Position numbers and translations under genes: made by a program
NCBI RefSeq assembly: GCF_002079055.1
Contig: NC_047490.1
Coordinates: forward strand, 992,001 to 1,056,000
Origin: Saccharomyces paradoxus
Lineage: Eukaryota > Ascomycota > Saccharomycetes > Saccharomycetales > Saccharomycetaceae
DNA length: 64,000 bases
Direction of reading: 5' to 3'
The notes under the pieces: model-generated
What the model was told of the DNA's origin: nothing
Database searches by the model: none
What the model saw: the letters and a program-made list of their open reading frames with translations, nothing else
Shown here: in pieces, positions 50,601-59,290 of the stretch
Numbering within the stretch: position 1 is the stretch's first letter
How the letters are laid out: each line of letters starts with the position of its first letter

Positions 50601-50872
50601 TCGATCGATGAACATGGAGGGTCCTCTATATGATGCGGGTTTGAACCAAAACCAGAACCATCATGTCGTTTTATATCAGAATCATCACTAATTGGAATGT
50701 CTGTGATGGATGGCAAATCTTTAGTGTTTGCATCTGCGTCTAGTTCCCTCATATCATTAGCTTGATTTTGAGGACTGGTAGGTGTTAACGTATCCACATC
50801 ATCTTTGGATCCAGACGGAAGTCTCTGTTCATTGGTTATATTATCAGAAGGGGCTGTGGTGTTCTCAGACAT
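47690..50872 (-). CDS. SUM1: Sum1, repressor of middle-sporulation genes
   Basis: A 1060-residue protein (1062 in S. cerevisiae). Sum1 binds middle sporulation elements during vegetative growth and recruits the Hst1 deacetylase through Rfm1; Ndt80 displaces it in meiosis. Two AT-hooks are visible: RRGPGRPRK near residue 203 and KRKRGRPPKKR near 326. A heptad-rich helix lies around 85-170. Between them and the C-terminus the protein is Ser/Asn/Thr-rich and disordered, with an Asn run (about 456-465) and an Ala run (about 511-521). The folded C-terminal region (about 790-1060, RREGFFYRRDIPDVP-like start and FEFWRDQSRDKRRFHNY) is the conserved DNA-binding part. Confidence 0.96.
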   Translation of the reverse strand: MSENTTAPSDNITNEQRLPSGSKDDVDTLTPTSPQNQANDMRELDADANTKDLPSITDIPISDDSDIKRHDGSGFGSNPHHIEDPPCSSIDTLKKGMEKVTKQCNDLKTALLSKDTSLTDSVQDLFNSLKVLSHNQSVLENKLDDVMKNQVNTDVLVNNLNERLNKLSTLLQNTSKVNYSNLPIENSSNNNNSQHNTSSSRRGPGRPRKDTSTSAMNKLVSNAASANPKSSSNQSTPLSPVNISLPTAVVQTSKSKRYFVEPSTKQDSLLLSAPSSSRDDADIPLTSVPQRTSLENGKDRPSTANSSSMTPTPVTPNNLIQIKRKRGRPPKKRTVETMISNSTDTIDKSDASNRIKTEIPINSLLPSSKFHQIPSSPSNPTSQPVPIRISRSATHETDSKSLEPASPISTNGDANTEDSNATNIAYNNAEEKVDGEEIKTQKEKIITIKTPSDNSGNNTNNNNNNTDNVIKFSANSDINSDIRRLMVNDQFSLSYDASGNITVKLPPVSSPAAATAAAAAAVTSEMNRQQRELDKRRDSREKMLVNMKYNDRDKAKSFMESNKKLLKAMKEEERRKRMTSIIHDNHLNLNLNEISTRSKIKSMEKPTTKGSSMSPKPRSASISVMSDHQQEGCQPAEQEKLVDIDNEGSNVNNDPLKMGLTISAAGTVHKVGIQSMLNSGEEAAANDNAEYEKKALGDEETTTFVPLVNSPSSDVVRKRSSGDDEPGNQTEDTSISSKKRRTADQIKGEEDEGETGVSQGEMLATVENVSGDISADFSKGTSSIHNDTESVNDSSNGNGNLGLGTESRNTLLTATPIELICREGFFYRRDIPDVPITTGAYLEFKFKAKEEELINSSINEEDYATKSKHEKMNAHFFKPDIQEETELAFEILSKTTLTEKYVNSLEYFLMEFRWENKLVGLGLKLRESKRTWQRRKALFALFEFWRDQSRDKRRFHNYTILHAVKEMENYRIFINRSVSWFYNHITLLKMILYDLCDNVTTQWREWMFPHNETLPTLGQDGINEDNLNETIDNMLIFDFLDDGSENNQVKYSRIIPPDIR

Positions 50873-51606
50873 CCCCGCAACAAACGAATTTTGTTAATTA
50901 TGACCGAAATTTTTCGTTTGATTACAATAATATCACTATCGACTAATTTTTTATGATACTTAGTTACTTTAAACAAGTCCTTTGTGCTCTGTTTGCTGAC
51001 ACTTTCGGTAAAATATGCCTGTGTATAATACTTTTAGGACTTTATTTGAAATACGAATGGTATTGCGGGATAAATGGAAAAAAAAAATAAAGCCACTAGT
51101 AACGATGCAATCGTGGTATCACAAAAGCTGAAATGAAGTAAATGTGGCTATCTATAGTGGATGCAAGTGCCGAACTTTCGAATCCAAACTGAAATATTTT
51201 GCCATCATTTGTTGTCCTTTCCCTTTTCCATTCAAGAAAAAAAAAAAAATTTGACGTCGCCGTCGCGTCGCAGTCCTAATTGCAGCAATTTATCTTGTTG
51301 AACGACGCAAATTACTGGAAATTGTGACTTATATGCTAGGTATAAATAAACATGCTTTAGGCCACGTGAGCAAAATATGGAAGGTTTGCAACTAATGGAT
51401 GCCGGTTTCATCAAAATGTATGTCCACCATTGAAGCTGGTAGTATAGTTCGCCGGCAAACTAGAAAAACCAGAATCCGTGGGACATGATAAGACTGCTCG
51501 TTTTTGACGCAATTTTTGGACAATACTGAAATTTAGCATAATAAGCTATCCCAGTTAATGTAATAGCATTTAAGTAAGGGTAGGAAAGAACAAAGGTCAA
51601 ACTGTA
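50873..51606. promoter_or_regulatory. Divergent SUM1/TFB1 promoter region
   Basis: A 734 bp shared region. A CACGTG E-box at 51363-51368 reads TCACGTGG on the minus strand, so it fits Cbf1 (RTCACRTG) better than Pho4. An A13 tract is at about 51237-51249. No credible gene was recognised. Confidence 0.45.
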
Positions 51607-53535
51607 ATGTCACGCTCTGGAGCTGCCATCTTCGAGAAGGTATCAGGGATAATTGCCATAAATGAGGATGTTTCACCAGCAGAATTGACGTGGAGGTCTA
51701 CGGACGGTGACAAGGTCCATACAGTTGTGTTATCCACCATTGACAAGCTGCAAGCCACCCCAGCCTCAAGTGAAAAAATGATGCTCAGGCTAATCGGGAA
51801 AGTGGATGAGTCAAAAAAGAAGAAAGACAACGAAGGAAACGAGGTTCTGCCAAAACCGCAACGTCATATGTTTTCGTTTAACAACAGAACGGTCATGGAT
51901 AATATCAAGATGACCCTGCAACAAATCATTTCACGGTATAAGGATGCAGATATATATGAAGAGAAGAGAAAGAAGGAGGAGTCTGCACAAAACACAGAAA
52001 CACCGATGAGCTCCTCTTCTGTTACAGCAGAGACTCCCACACCACATCTCGATACACCACAACTGAATAGTGGGGCTCCATTGATCAATACAGCCAAACT
52101 AGATGATTCGCTGTCTAAAGAGAAACTGTTGACTAATTTAAAGCTACAGCAATCGTTACTGAAGGGAAACAAAGCTTTGATGAAAGTTTTTCAAGAAACA
52201 GTCATTAATGCCGGTTTGCCTCCATCGGAATTTTGGTCAACTAGGATTCCGCTGTTGAGGGCTTTTGCTCTATCCACTTCTCAAAAAGTCGGGCCTTACA
52301 ACGTTTTGTCGACAATCAAACCAGTGGCTTCGTCGGAAAATAAAGTCAACGTTAACCTGTCAAGGGAGAAAATTTTGAATATTTTTGAGAACTATCCCAT
52401 TGTAAAAAAAGCTTATACTGATAACGTGCCCAAAAATTTTAAAGAGCCTGAATTTTGGGCAAGATTCTTCTCTTCAAAGTTATTCAGAAAATTAAGGGGT
52501 GAAAAGATCATGCAAAATGATAGAGGTGATGTGATCATTGACAGGTACTTGACATTGGATCAAGAATTTGACAGAAAAGATGATGACATGTTATTGCATC
52601 CTGTGAAAAAAATTATAGATTTAGACGGTAACATACAGGACGATCCAGTTGTACGAGGAAACAGGCCTGATTTTACCATGCAGCCAGGTGTAGATATCAA
52701 TGGTAATAGCGATGGCACCGTGGATATCTTAAAAGGTATGAATAGATTAAGTGAAAAAATGATTATGGCTTTAAAAAATGAATATTCTAGAACAAATTTA
52801 CAGAACAAGTCTAATATTACAAACGATGACGAAGATGAGGACAAGGATGAAAGAAACGAACTGAAAATCGATGATTTGAATGAGAGCTACAAGACAAACT
52901 ATGCAATCATACATCTGAAAAGAAATGCACACGAAAAGACCACAGACAACGATACGAAAAGTTCGGTGAACTCGATGAAAAATGCAGATTTGAAGGTTTC
53001 TAATCAACAAATGTTGCAACAACTGTCATTGGTCATGGATAATTTAATAAATAAACTAGATTTGAATCAAGTAGTTCCCAATAACGAAGTTAGTAACAAA
53101 ATCAACAGAAGAGTCATAACTGCAATCAAGATTAACGCCAAACAGGCTAAACACAACAACGTTAACTCAGCACTCGGCTCTTTTGTGGGCAATACTTCTC
53201 AAGCAAACGAAACAGAGGCGGCAAGTACTCTACCAATAGACCTATTAGAAAGTTGTAGAATGCTACACACAACGTGCTGTGAATTTTTAAAGCATTTTTA
53301 TATTCATTTCCAAAGCGGTGAACAAAAGCAAGCCAGTACCGTCAAAAAACTTTATAATCATTTAAAGGACTGTATTGAAAAGCTGAACGAGCTATTTCAA
53401 GACGTGCTTAATGGTGATGGTGAATCCATGTCAAATACATGTACTGCCTATTTGAAGCCAGTTTTGAACTCCATTACTTTGGCCACCCATAAGTACGATG
53501 AGTATTTCAATGAATATAATAACAATTCGAACTAA
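51607..53535 (+). CDS. TFB1: TFIIH core subunit Tfb1 (p62)
   Basis: A 642-residue protein, the same as S. cerevisiae Tfb1. It is a core subunit of TFIIH needed for Pol II initiation and nucleotide excision repair. The N-terminal PH domain (about 1-115), which binds acidic activation domains and Rad2/Rad4-type factors, starts MSRSGAAIFEKVSGIIAI. A Thr/Ser/Pro-rich linker (about 125-160) follows, then two BSD domains. The first is near 170-225 (LQQSLLKGNKALMKVF, SEFWSTRIPLLRAFAL). The second is near 245-305 (KILNIFENYPIVKKAY, PEFWARFFSSKLFRKLRG). The C-terminal half is helical. RAD34, a Rad4-family gene, lies 3.4 kb downstream. Confidence 0.97.
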   Translation: MSRSGAAIFEKVSGIIAINEDVSPAELTWRSTDGDKVHTVVLSTIDKLQATPASSEKMMLRLIGKVDESKKKKDNEGNEVLPKPQRHMFSFNNRTVMDNIKMTLQQIISRYKDADIYEEKRKKEESAQNTETPMSSSSVTAETPTPHLDTPQLNSGAPLINTAKLDDSLSKEKLLTNLKLQQSLLKGNKALMKVFQETVINAGLPPSEFWSTRIPLLRAFALSTSQKVGPYNVLSTIKPVASSENKVNVNLSREKILNIFENYPIVKKAYTDNVPKNFKEPEFWARFFSSKLFRKLRGEKIMQNDRGDVIIDRYLTLDQEFDRKDDDMLLHPVKKIIDLDGNIQDDPVVRGNRPDFTMQPGVDINGNSDGTVDILKGMNRLSEKMIMALKNEYSRTNLQNKSNITNDDEDEDKDERNELKIDDLNESYKTNYAIIHLKRNAHEKTTDNDTKSSVNSMKNADLKVSNQQMLQQLSLVMDNLINKLDLNQVVPNNEVSNKINRRVITAIKINAKQAKHNNVNSALGSFVGNTSQANETEAASTLPIDLLESCRMLHTTCCEFLKHFYIHFQSGEQKQASTVKKLYNHLKDCIEKLNELFQDVLNGDGESMSNTCTAYLKPVLNSITLATHKYDEYFNEYNNNSN

Positions 53536-54140
53536 TACACATAGAAGATCTCTCACGGTAACCGTCTCTTTCCATTTCATATTATTTATTTATTTACTGC
53601 ATGTTACATATTACATAAAACTTAATTGTGTGTATTCTTCCTTTTCGGTCTTTGTCTCAAAACAATAGAAAAACGCGGAACTCGATTAACGCTGTGCTGC
53701 ACTGATGCAGCCGTGCGTGTAAATAAAACATTTTACGTGAAAATGCGCGCGAATGGCCTGGGAAACGAACAGGAAACAAATGGGAAACAGTTCCAGCATG
53801 TGGTATAACTTGCAATTGGCAAGCGGCTCATTAAGATAACTCAGTAACGTTGATTTCGTTTCGCTAAAAATTGCAAGCAGCTCGGTAATATTGTCAAAGT
53901 TTGCCTGATAGAACAAGGTGCTTTCTTTATTCCAGCCTAATAATAGTTCAGTCATTTTCTGGAAAACAGGCAAAGTTATCATCTTGGACGATTTTGCAAT
54001 TTTTTGGTATAGATGTATCTCATCGATGGGTTTGCTCAAATGACATTAAATAGACAACTGAATTAGTGCAAAAGTAAAATTCGATTAGATCACAACTGCT
54101 AGATCGATATCCCACATCCATCTTAGATATTTTTAGAAAA
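53536..54140. promoter_or_regulatory. TFB1 3' region and SSF2 promoter
   Basis: A 605 bp spacer between tandem genes. A PAC-like element (TCGATGAGAT on the minus strand, 54017-54026, 9 of 10 bases) lies 115 bp before SSF2 and fits its ribosome-biogenesis role. A 98-codon ATG frame on the minus strand (53686-53982) covers much of the spacer; it is described as a finding and not called as a gene. Confidence 0.5.
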
Positions 54141-55502
54141 ATGGCCAAGAGAAGGCAAAAGAAGAGAACGCATGCGCAGATCACACCCGAGCAAGAACAG
54201 GGTATTCCTAAGTCGATGGTAATCAGAGTGGGTCTGACTTCATTGGCTAACCATTCTCTGAACCAATTAGTAAAGGATTTCCGCCAAATTATGCAACCTC
54301 ACACGGCTATAAAGTTGAAAGAGCGGAAGTCCAATAAACTGAAGGATTTCGTTGTTATGTGTGGCCCATTAGGTGTTACTCATCTTTTCATGTTCACCCA
54401 ATCTGAAAGGACGGGAAATGTCTCACTAAAGATAGCTAGAACTCCACAAGGTCCTACCGTTACCTTTCAAGTATTGGGCTATTCTCTGGGTAAAGATATC
54501 AAGAAGTTTTTGAAGAGACCAAAATCGTTGAATAATGATGATGTATTAAATCCTCCATTGCTAGTCCTGAATGGGTTTTCCACCACCAAAAAATCTGGTG
54601 AAAATGATCAGGATGTAAACGTGGAAAAGGTCATTGTTTCCATGTTCCAAAATATTTTTCCACCTCTAAATCCGGCAAGAACTTCTTTGAATTCTATTAA
54701 GCGTGTGTTTATGATCAATAAGGACAGAGAAACGGGGGAAATTTCTATGCGCCATTACTTCATTGATATCCGAGAAGTGGAGATCTCTAGGAATCTAAAA
54801 AGGCTTTATAGGGCCAAAAACAATTTAAGTAAAACTGTGCCGAATATGCATCGAAAAGAAGATATTTCTTCTTTGATATTAGATCACGACTTAGGCGCCT
54901 ATACATCAGAATCTGAAATTGAAGATGATGCTATTGTGAGGGTAGTAGATAATCAGGATGTGAAGGCAAAGCATTCTCAAAGTTCGAAGCCGCAAAGAAC
55001 GCCGGTCGAAAAGTCAGATATCAAAGGGCATCAAAAAGAAACAGAAGAAGAAGATGTAGAAATGGAGGGACCTAAATTCTCAGAAACTCCCCAACCAACT
55101 CCACGTAAGAAGGCTATCAAACTAACTGAATTAGGACCAAGATTAACTCTGAAACTGATCAAGATAGAAGAAGGTATCTGTTCAGGTAAAGTGTTGCATC
55201 ACGAATTTGTTCAGAAATCAAGCGAAGAAATTAAAGCCTTGGAAAGGAGACACGCTGCGAAGATGAGACTCAAGGAACAAAGAAAGAAGGAACAAGAAGA
55301 AAACATTGCAAAAAAGAAGGCCGTTAAAGACGCTAAGAAGCAACGTAAATTGGAAAGAAGAAAAGCTAGAGCAGCAGAAGAGGGCGAAGATCAAGAAAAA
55401 GGTGATGCTATGAGCGATGACAAGTCTTCATCGAGTGGAGATGAGCATTATAGTGACGTACCAGAGGATCTAGATAGTGATTTATTCAGTGAAGTAGAAT
55501 AA
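54141..55502 (+). CDS. SSF2: Ssf2, Brix-domain ribosome biogenesis factor
   Basis: A 453-residue protein, the same as S. cerevisiae Ssf2. It acts in early 60S pre-ribosome maturation (27S pre-rRNA processing), with its near-identical paralog Ssf1 on another chromosome. The Brix domain covers about residues 28-290 (PKSMVIRVGLTSLANHSLNQLVKDFRQ region, then CGPLGVTHL and the ELGPRLTLKLIKIEEG segment near 330). A basic N-terminus (MAKRRQKKRTHAQ) and a Lys/Arg/Glu-rich coiled-coil tail (about 360-420) flank it, ending in an acidic Ser/Asp cluster. Synteny identifies it as SSF2 rather than SSF1. Confidence 0.95.
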   Translation: MAKRRQKKRTHAQITPEQEQGIPKSMVIRVGLTSLANHSLNQLVKDFRQIMQPHTAIKLKERKSNKLKDFVVMCGPLGVTHLFMFTQSERTGNVSLKIARTPQGPTVTFQVLGYSLGKDIKKFLKRPKSLNNDDVLNPPLLVLNGFSTTKKSGENDQDVNVEKVIVSMFQNIFPPLNPARTSLNSIKRVFMINKDRETGEISMRHYFIDIREVEISRNLKRLYRAKNNLSKTVPNMHRKEDISSLILDHDLGAYTSESEIEDDAIVRVVDNQDVKAKHSQSSKPQRTPVEKSDIKGHQKETEEEDVEMEGPKFSETPQPTPRKKAIKLTELGPRLTLKLIKIEEGICSGKVLHHEFVQKSSEEIKALERRHAAKMRLKEQRKKEQEENIAKKKAVKDAKKQRKLERRKARAAEEGEDQEKGDAMSDDKSSSSGDEHYSDVPEDLDSDLFSEVE

Positions 55503-55778
55503 TTCATGATGCGTATATATTCTCTGTACATAAGTTCACTACCCATAGACTAGGCATGACTCTGATAGACTTAAAAAACTAGGAAATGCCTATCTATTCA
55601 TAGTTGGGGAAACACCTCAAAATAAATATTAATGAATATATAAGATCATAATTAAACAAATATAGAAAAAAAATCTTTTATAATTAAAAAAAATAAAAGA
55701 AAAGAGAAGTAAAAATTTCGACTATTAACAGCGGAAGAAATTAAACTTGGCAACGAAAAACAAGCTAGGTGGTTATCG

Positions 55779-56651
55779 TTAAAATACAGCATCATGGAAG
55801 GGACAAAAGTTCCGCTTAACAAAGGCATGCCCATTTCCCTTCTGAGCTGCAGTCATTTGCGCCTTTTTGTGAAACCAATTCTTAATACATTTATAATGGA
55901 AAACACACAAGCATTCTAGTCTCCCAACTTTCTCACCAGGTTCCATATTTTCAAAGCAAATTGGGCACTCCTTAATTGCAACAAGGTTTTCATCATCTGC
56001 TGTACTGAGCGGTATCTTATATACTAACATTCTATTTTGAAACGCAGGGCTTTCTTTTACGGAGTCGTGTGCAGCATCTGATGTACTTGTATGTTGCTGG
56101 GCATTTTCAGCCCTCTGTAAGCAATCCTCTACGTGTTCTCTGGCCTCCTCTTCGTTAGAAAACTGTGTGAGGTCTGAATTACAGATAGGGCAGAACCGAT
56201 CTTCCTCGTTTTGTGATCTTTCTTCGCTTCTGCATGCCGTGCCACTTTGATCTACCGAGTCCTCCAGGATTTCCGCATCTTCATCAGTGTTGCCATCCAG
56301 TGCGGCAGGTGAAAGCGCACTTGGTGGCGCCAAGATTGGAGATAGTCGCACATCTCTGTTGGCAGAGGGTACTAATAGATTTAAATGCAGAAGGTTGTCA
56401 TAGCACTCATTACAAGTTCTATATGGGGGTGATTCCACATCGCTATTTTTTTTCTGCAAGGGATGGACCCTCTTTTTATTGTAGTTTACAAAATTTTCGG
56501 TACAAGAAGAACAAAATATTCTTCCACAACACCTACAATGGTGTCTTCTTATCAGGAACGAAAAGTTCGTCTTGCATTGAAAACAGCTCTGAGCATCCTC
56601 GTCTGCCTGCCACCTGGCAAGATTATTGATACAGTCCTCTTTGATAACCAT
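55779..56651 (-). CDS. PIB1: Pib1, endosomal FYVE-RING E3 ubiquitin ligase
   Basis: A 290-residue protein (286 in S. cerevisiae). Pib1 binds PI3P on endosomes and the vacuole and ubiquitinates membrane cargo there. The N-terminal FYVE zinc finger (about 13-90) shows all signatures: the WQADEDA start, paired CxxC knuckles, the PI3P-binding [10 protein letters not shown] motif, and a later CxxC. A disordered acidic middle follows, with a small extra zinc-finger-like segment (FCPICNSDL, about 152-178, with a matching His/Cys pair). The C-terminal RING (about 230-288, [34 protein letters not shown]) completes the domain. A Reb1 site lies upstream. Confidence 0.96.
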   Translation of the reverse strand: MVIKEDCINNLARWQADEDAQSCFQCKTNFSFLIRRHHCRCCGRIFCSSCTENFVNYNKKRVHPLQKKNSDVESPPYRTCNECYDNLLHLNLLVPSANRDVRLSPILAPPSALSPAALDGNTDEDAEILEDSVDQSGTACRSEERSQNEEDRFCPICNSDLTQFSNEEEAREHVEDCLQRAENAQQHTSTSDAAHDSVKESPAFQNRMLVYKIPLSTADDENLVAIKECPICFENMEPGEKVGRLECLCVFHYKCIKNWFHKKAQMTAAQKGNGHAFVKRNFCPFHDAVF

Positions 56652-56973
56652 GCGTTCTAGTACTTCATATGTTCTTTCTCAGCAGGAAAAAATCAGCAGT
56701 AATCGATAGCTCTCAACCAGGCTAACTTCTTAATCGTCCCCTGTTTACTATAGAGCCCGAGAATAGTTCTACTTTTTTCTTTTCTATTCTTCTTTTTGGT
56801 AAGCATCGATGCCCATTACCCGGCCTTGTTAATCCCTCGGCTATTTTAACCGTTCTTATCGAAAATTTCCTTCTCCAGGATATGATTACGCTATATGCCC
56901 TTCTATATGCGCGAACGAACATGTAATCATTTATACCCCCTGAGAAACAGTACTTTGACTTCATAAGCTGTGG
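56652..56973. promoter_or_regulatory. RAD34 3' region and PIB1 promoter
   Basis: A 322 bp spacer between minus-strand genes. Its main recognisable element is a full Reb1 consensus site. The sequence around the site is moderately GC-rich. An open frame across it (56722-56964) lacks protein features. Confidence 0.5.
56815..56823 (+). promoter_or_regulatory. Reb1 binding site
   Basis: ATTACCCGG matches the Reb1 consensus RTTACCCGK exactly. It lies 164 bp upstream of PIB1 and 151 bp past the RAD34 stop. Reb1 here could open the PIB1 promoter and also roadblock read-through from RAD34. Confidence 0.65.
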
Positions 56974-59064
56974 TCAATGGTCTTTCCACACTTGGTCATT
57001 ATCTCCAAGATTATCTCCAAGATTGCCGTACTCAGCGTTTAATCGATCTTTAACTCGTAGCTTTCTTAGTAGAATGTCCCAGAAGGAGAGTCCTAGTAGT
57101 AATTTAGTTTGCCGTTTCAAATTTTGAACTAACTTGAAGTCACGCTCTTCGACTAGGATGCTTTCGATTTTGGGTATGGCATGGCCCTTTTTCTGTTTGA
57201 AATCGAATCCACTTACTACATCCAAATACTCAATTTTTTGCGCCTTTCTCTTACCTTTGTTGTAGCGCTTTATGAGACATTTGAAATCAACTTCTTCGCT
57301 GAGCGGGATCAATTCAAATCCATCAGGCTTAGTTTCCTTCGAGTAAATTTCAATGTTTCCAAATTTATTCTTGTAATGTGATAAATCCGTTATCACATGT
57401 TCGTGTCCTAGATGATCGCAATATGTATTGGGGTATTTTGGAGTCTTCATTGTTTGCTCATACGAAAACAATTCTTTGATAACATATTTGTCTAGATTTC
57501 TTACCATCCTTTCCCTCATTGGTAAATGCTTCTTACGTTTTAATGGTTGAGCATTAGGTAAAACGGAACGCCCCAATATTGCCCAGTGCTGTCTACTCTT
57601 TAATTGAATGACGTCTTTTTTCCAAAATATGGGCTCACTTGAATTTTCTCCCCTAGTAAATGTTGCAGCTTGTTTCGCATGTGGTTTTAATACTTCATTG
57701 GACTTTAACAGGGAGGGAATTAAAAAATTATCTGTTTTTTTAATATCTGCCACACTTTTTGGAAACGTAAAATTGGATAGAGCGATACTTTTCATTAGTG
57801 CGTCATGAGGAAAGGATACTTTTTTCTTGTTCAGAATTTCCAGCCACTTAGATAAGTTTTGGTAGCTGGCATAATGCTTCGATTTCAAAATGGGAGAAGA
57901 TTCAGATAATTCAAAGTATCTGTAACAAACATTTGGCACATATCTCGGTGAAACGTCTTCTAATAACTTTTCAGTGCAATCTATATGGATCACATAATGA
58001 AACTTTTGGTTTAGATTGTACTTCGTTTCCACTGAAGGTTGATAAGTAGGAACAAACCGATCTTTGCGTGTTTTCAAGACCATCTCTTGTTCATCCAGAT
58101 GGGCTATAGGGTCAATGATGTACAGCTCACCGTCGCTTAAGGTAGGAAATTCTAACTCAATCCAAAAATAAGGTTGTATCAGGTCAGAGTCAAATCTATT
58201 CGGAACTTTGCCAATACCATGTTCGATTTGCCATTTGACCCTATTGCACCTGATGTCATAGTCGTGTAAGGGCAAGGCAAAGCATAAGTAAAGCTTCTTA
58301 GGTCCCGGTAGTACGTTGTCTAAGATAATCAAGAAGAACAACGTTAGAATATCTCTGTTGGCCATTTTCCTCTTAGCCATCTTGCGAATATCTTCAATGC
58401 CATGATTTACCAATGGCCTGTTTCCATAGAATTCCTGTTGGTTTTCAAAGACTTCTTTATATGTGTATTCAAAAGCTGAACTTTCTTTTTGACTATTGGC
58501 ATATCTTAATAGATATTGCAATCTGTTGAAATTCTGTCTAATACCATTGCTATTCATTTTGTAGTTGGAACGAAACCACAAAACTAAACCAAGCAAGAGT
58601 GTCCTTAAAGAAGTCATTTTAAAGGCTGGATCCCTTGCATCCCAATCTTTGAATTTCTTACCGATTAATTTTGGTACCGATCTTCTTAATCGCCTATTTA
58701 GTCTTTCGTCCTCAATCCATTTCATTCTAGCTTTCAAAAAAAATAGCATAAATGGCATCATTACCAAGTGTAGCCCAAATTTAAGTCGTTGATAATTAAA
58801 GGCTTTTTCATTAGGTTTTTTTTTGCGCTTGTTTACTTCCCCTTTATCCCTGCGTATATTATCAAATGTGACAGTTATGCTTCCATCCAAAGAAACTTCT
58901 TCCCAATCGATATCGCTCAGGTCATCTTGTTCATCCTGGTAGAAACTATCAAAAGAATCATCTGCTTCTTCCTCCTCATATAATGATACATCTTTCTTCT
59001 CGCCCTTTGAGATTTTTCGTTTGGCTTGATCCTGTTGACCAGATTCTAACAATCTCTTAACCAT
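56974..59064 (-). CDS. RAD34: Rad34, Rad4/XPC-family nucleotide excision repair protein
   Basis: A 696-residue protein from the ATG at 59064; the codon just before it is GTG, not ATG (S. cerevisiae Rad34 has 692). Rad34 is the Rad4 paralog needed for transcription-coupled excision repair of RNA polymerase I-transcribed rDNA. An acidic N-terminus (about 28-62, EEEEADDSFDSFYQDEQDD) resembles the TFIIH-binding acidic region of Rad4. The transglutaminase-like domain and the beta-hairpin domains BHD1-3 follow (for example PFWILxx-type region VFPTYQPSVETKYNLN, SRQHWAILGRSVLPNAQPLK near 520, and a C-terminal FDFKQKKGHAIPKIESILV). It lies close to TFB1, a TFIIH subunit gene. Confidence 0.95.
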   Translation of the reverse strand: MVKRLLESGQQDQAKRKISKGEKKDVSLYEEEEADDSFDSFYQDEQDDLSDIDWEEVSLDGSITVTFDNIRRDKGEVNKRKKKPNEKAFNYQRLKFGLHLVMMPFMLFFLKARMKWIEDERLNRRLRRSVPKLIGKKFKDWDARDPAFKMTSLRTLLLGLVLWFRSNYKMNSNGIRQNFNRLQYLLRYANSQKESSAFEYTYKEVFENQQEFYGNRPLVNHGIEDIRKMAKRKMANRDILTLFFLIILDNVLPGPKKLYLCFALPLHDYDIRCNRVKWQIEHGIGKVPNRFDSDLIQPYFWIELEFPTLSDGELYIIDPIAHLDEQEMVLKTRKDRFVPTYQPSVETKYNLNQKFHYVIHIDCTEKLLEDVSPRYVPNVCYRYFELSESSPILKSKHYASYQNLSKWLEILNKKKVSFPHDALMKSIALSNFTFPKSVADIKKTDNFLIPSLLKSNEVLKPHAKQAATFTRGENSSEPIFWKKDVIQLKSRQHWAILGRSVLPNAQPLKRKKHLPMRERMVRNLDKYVIKELFSYEQTMKTPKYPNTYCDHLGHEHVITDLSHYKNKFGNIEIYSKETKPDGFELIPLSEEVDFKCLIKRYNKGKRKAQKIEYLDVVSGFDFKQKKGHAIPKIESILVEERDFKLVQNLKRQTKLLLGLSFWDILLRKLRVKDRLNAEYGNLGDNLGDNDQVWKDH

Positions 59065-59290
59065 CACTTTTCTTCTTATTATACCTTAAACTCATGTGCG
59101 CTAAGCCTCAAGCTTTGGCCCTTCGTTGGGTATCAAATGGGGTCACTCACCTTGGCTTGTGTGTTTTTCGTTTGATTATTTACATTTTCCAGAGGGCCAC
59201 TAAAAAAAATACTTGTTTATCTACATATTTTACAAATGGTAATAGTATAGATGTTGGCCAGTAACAAAGAAGGGAAGAAAAGCATGTAGT

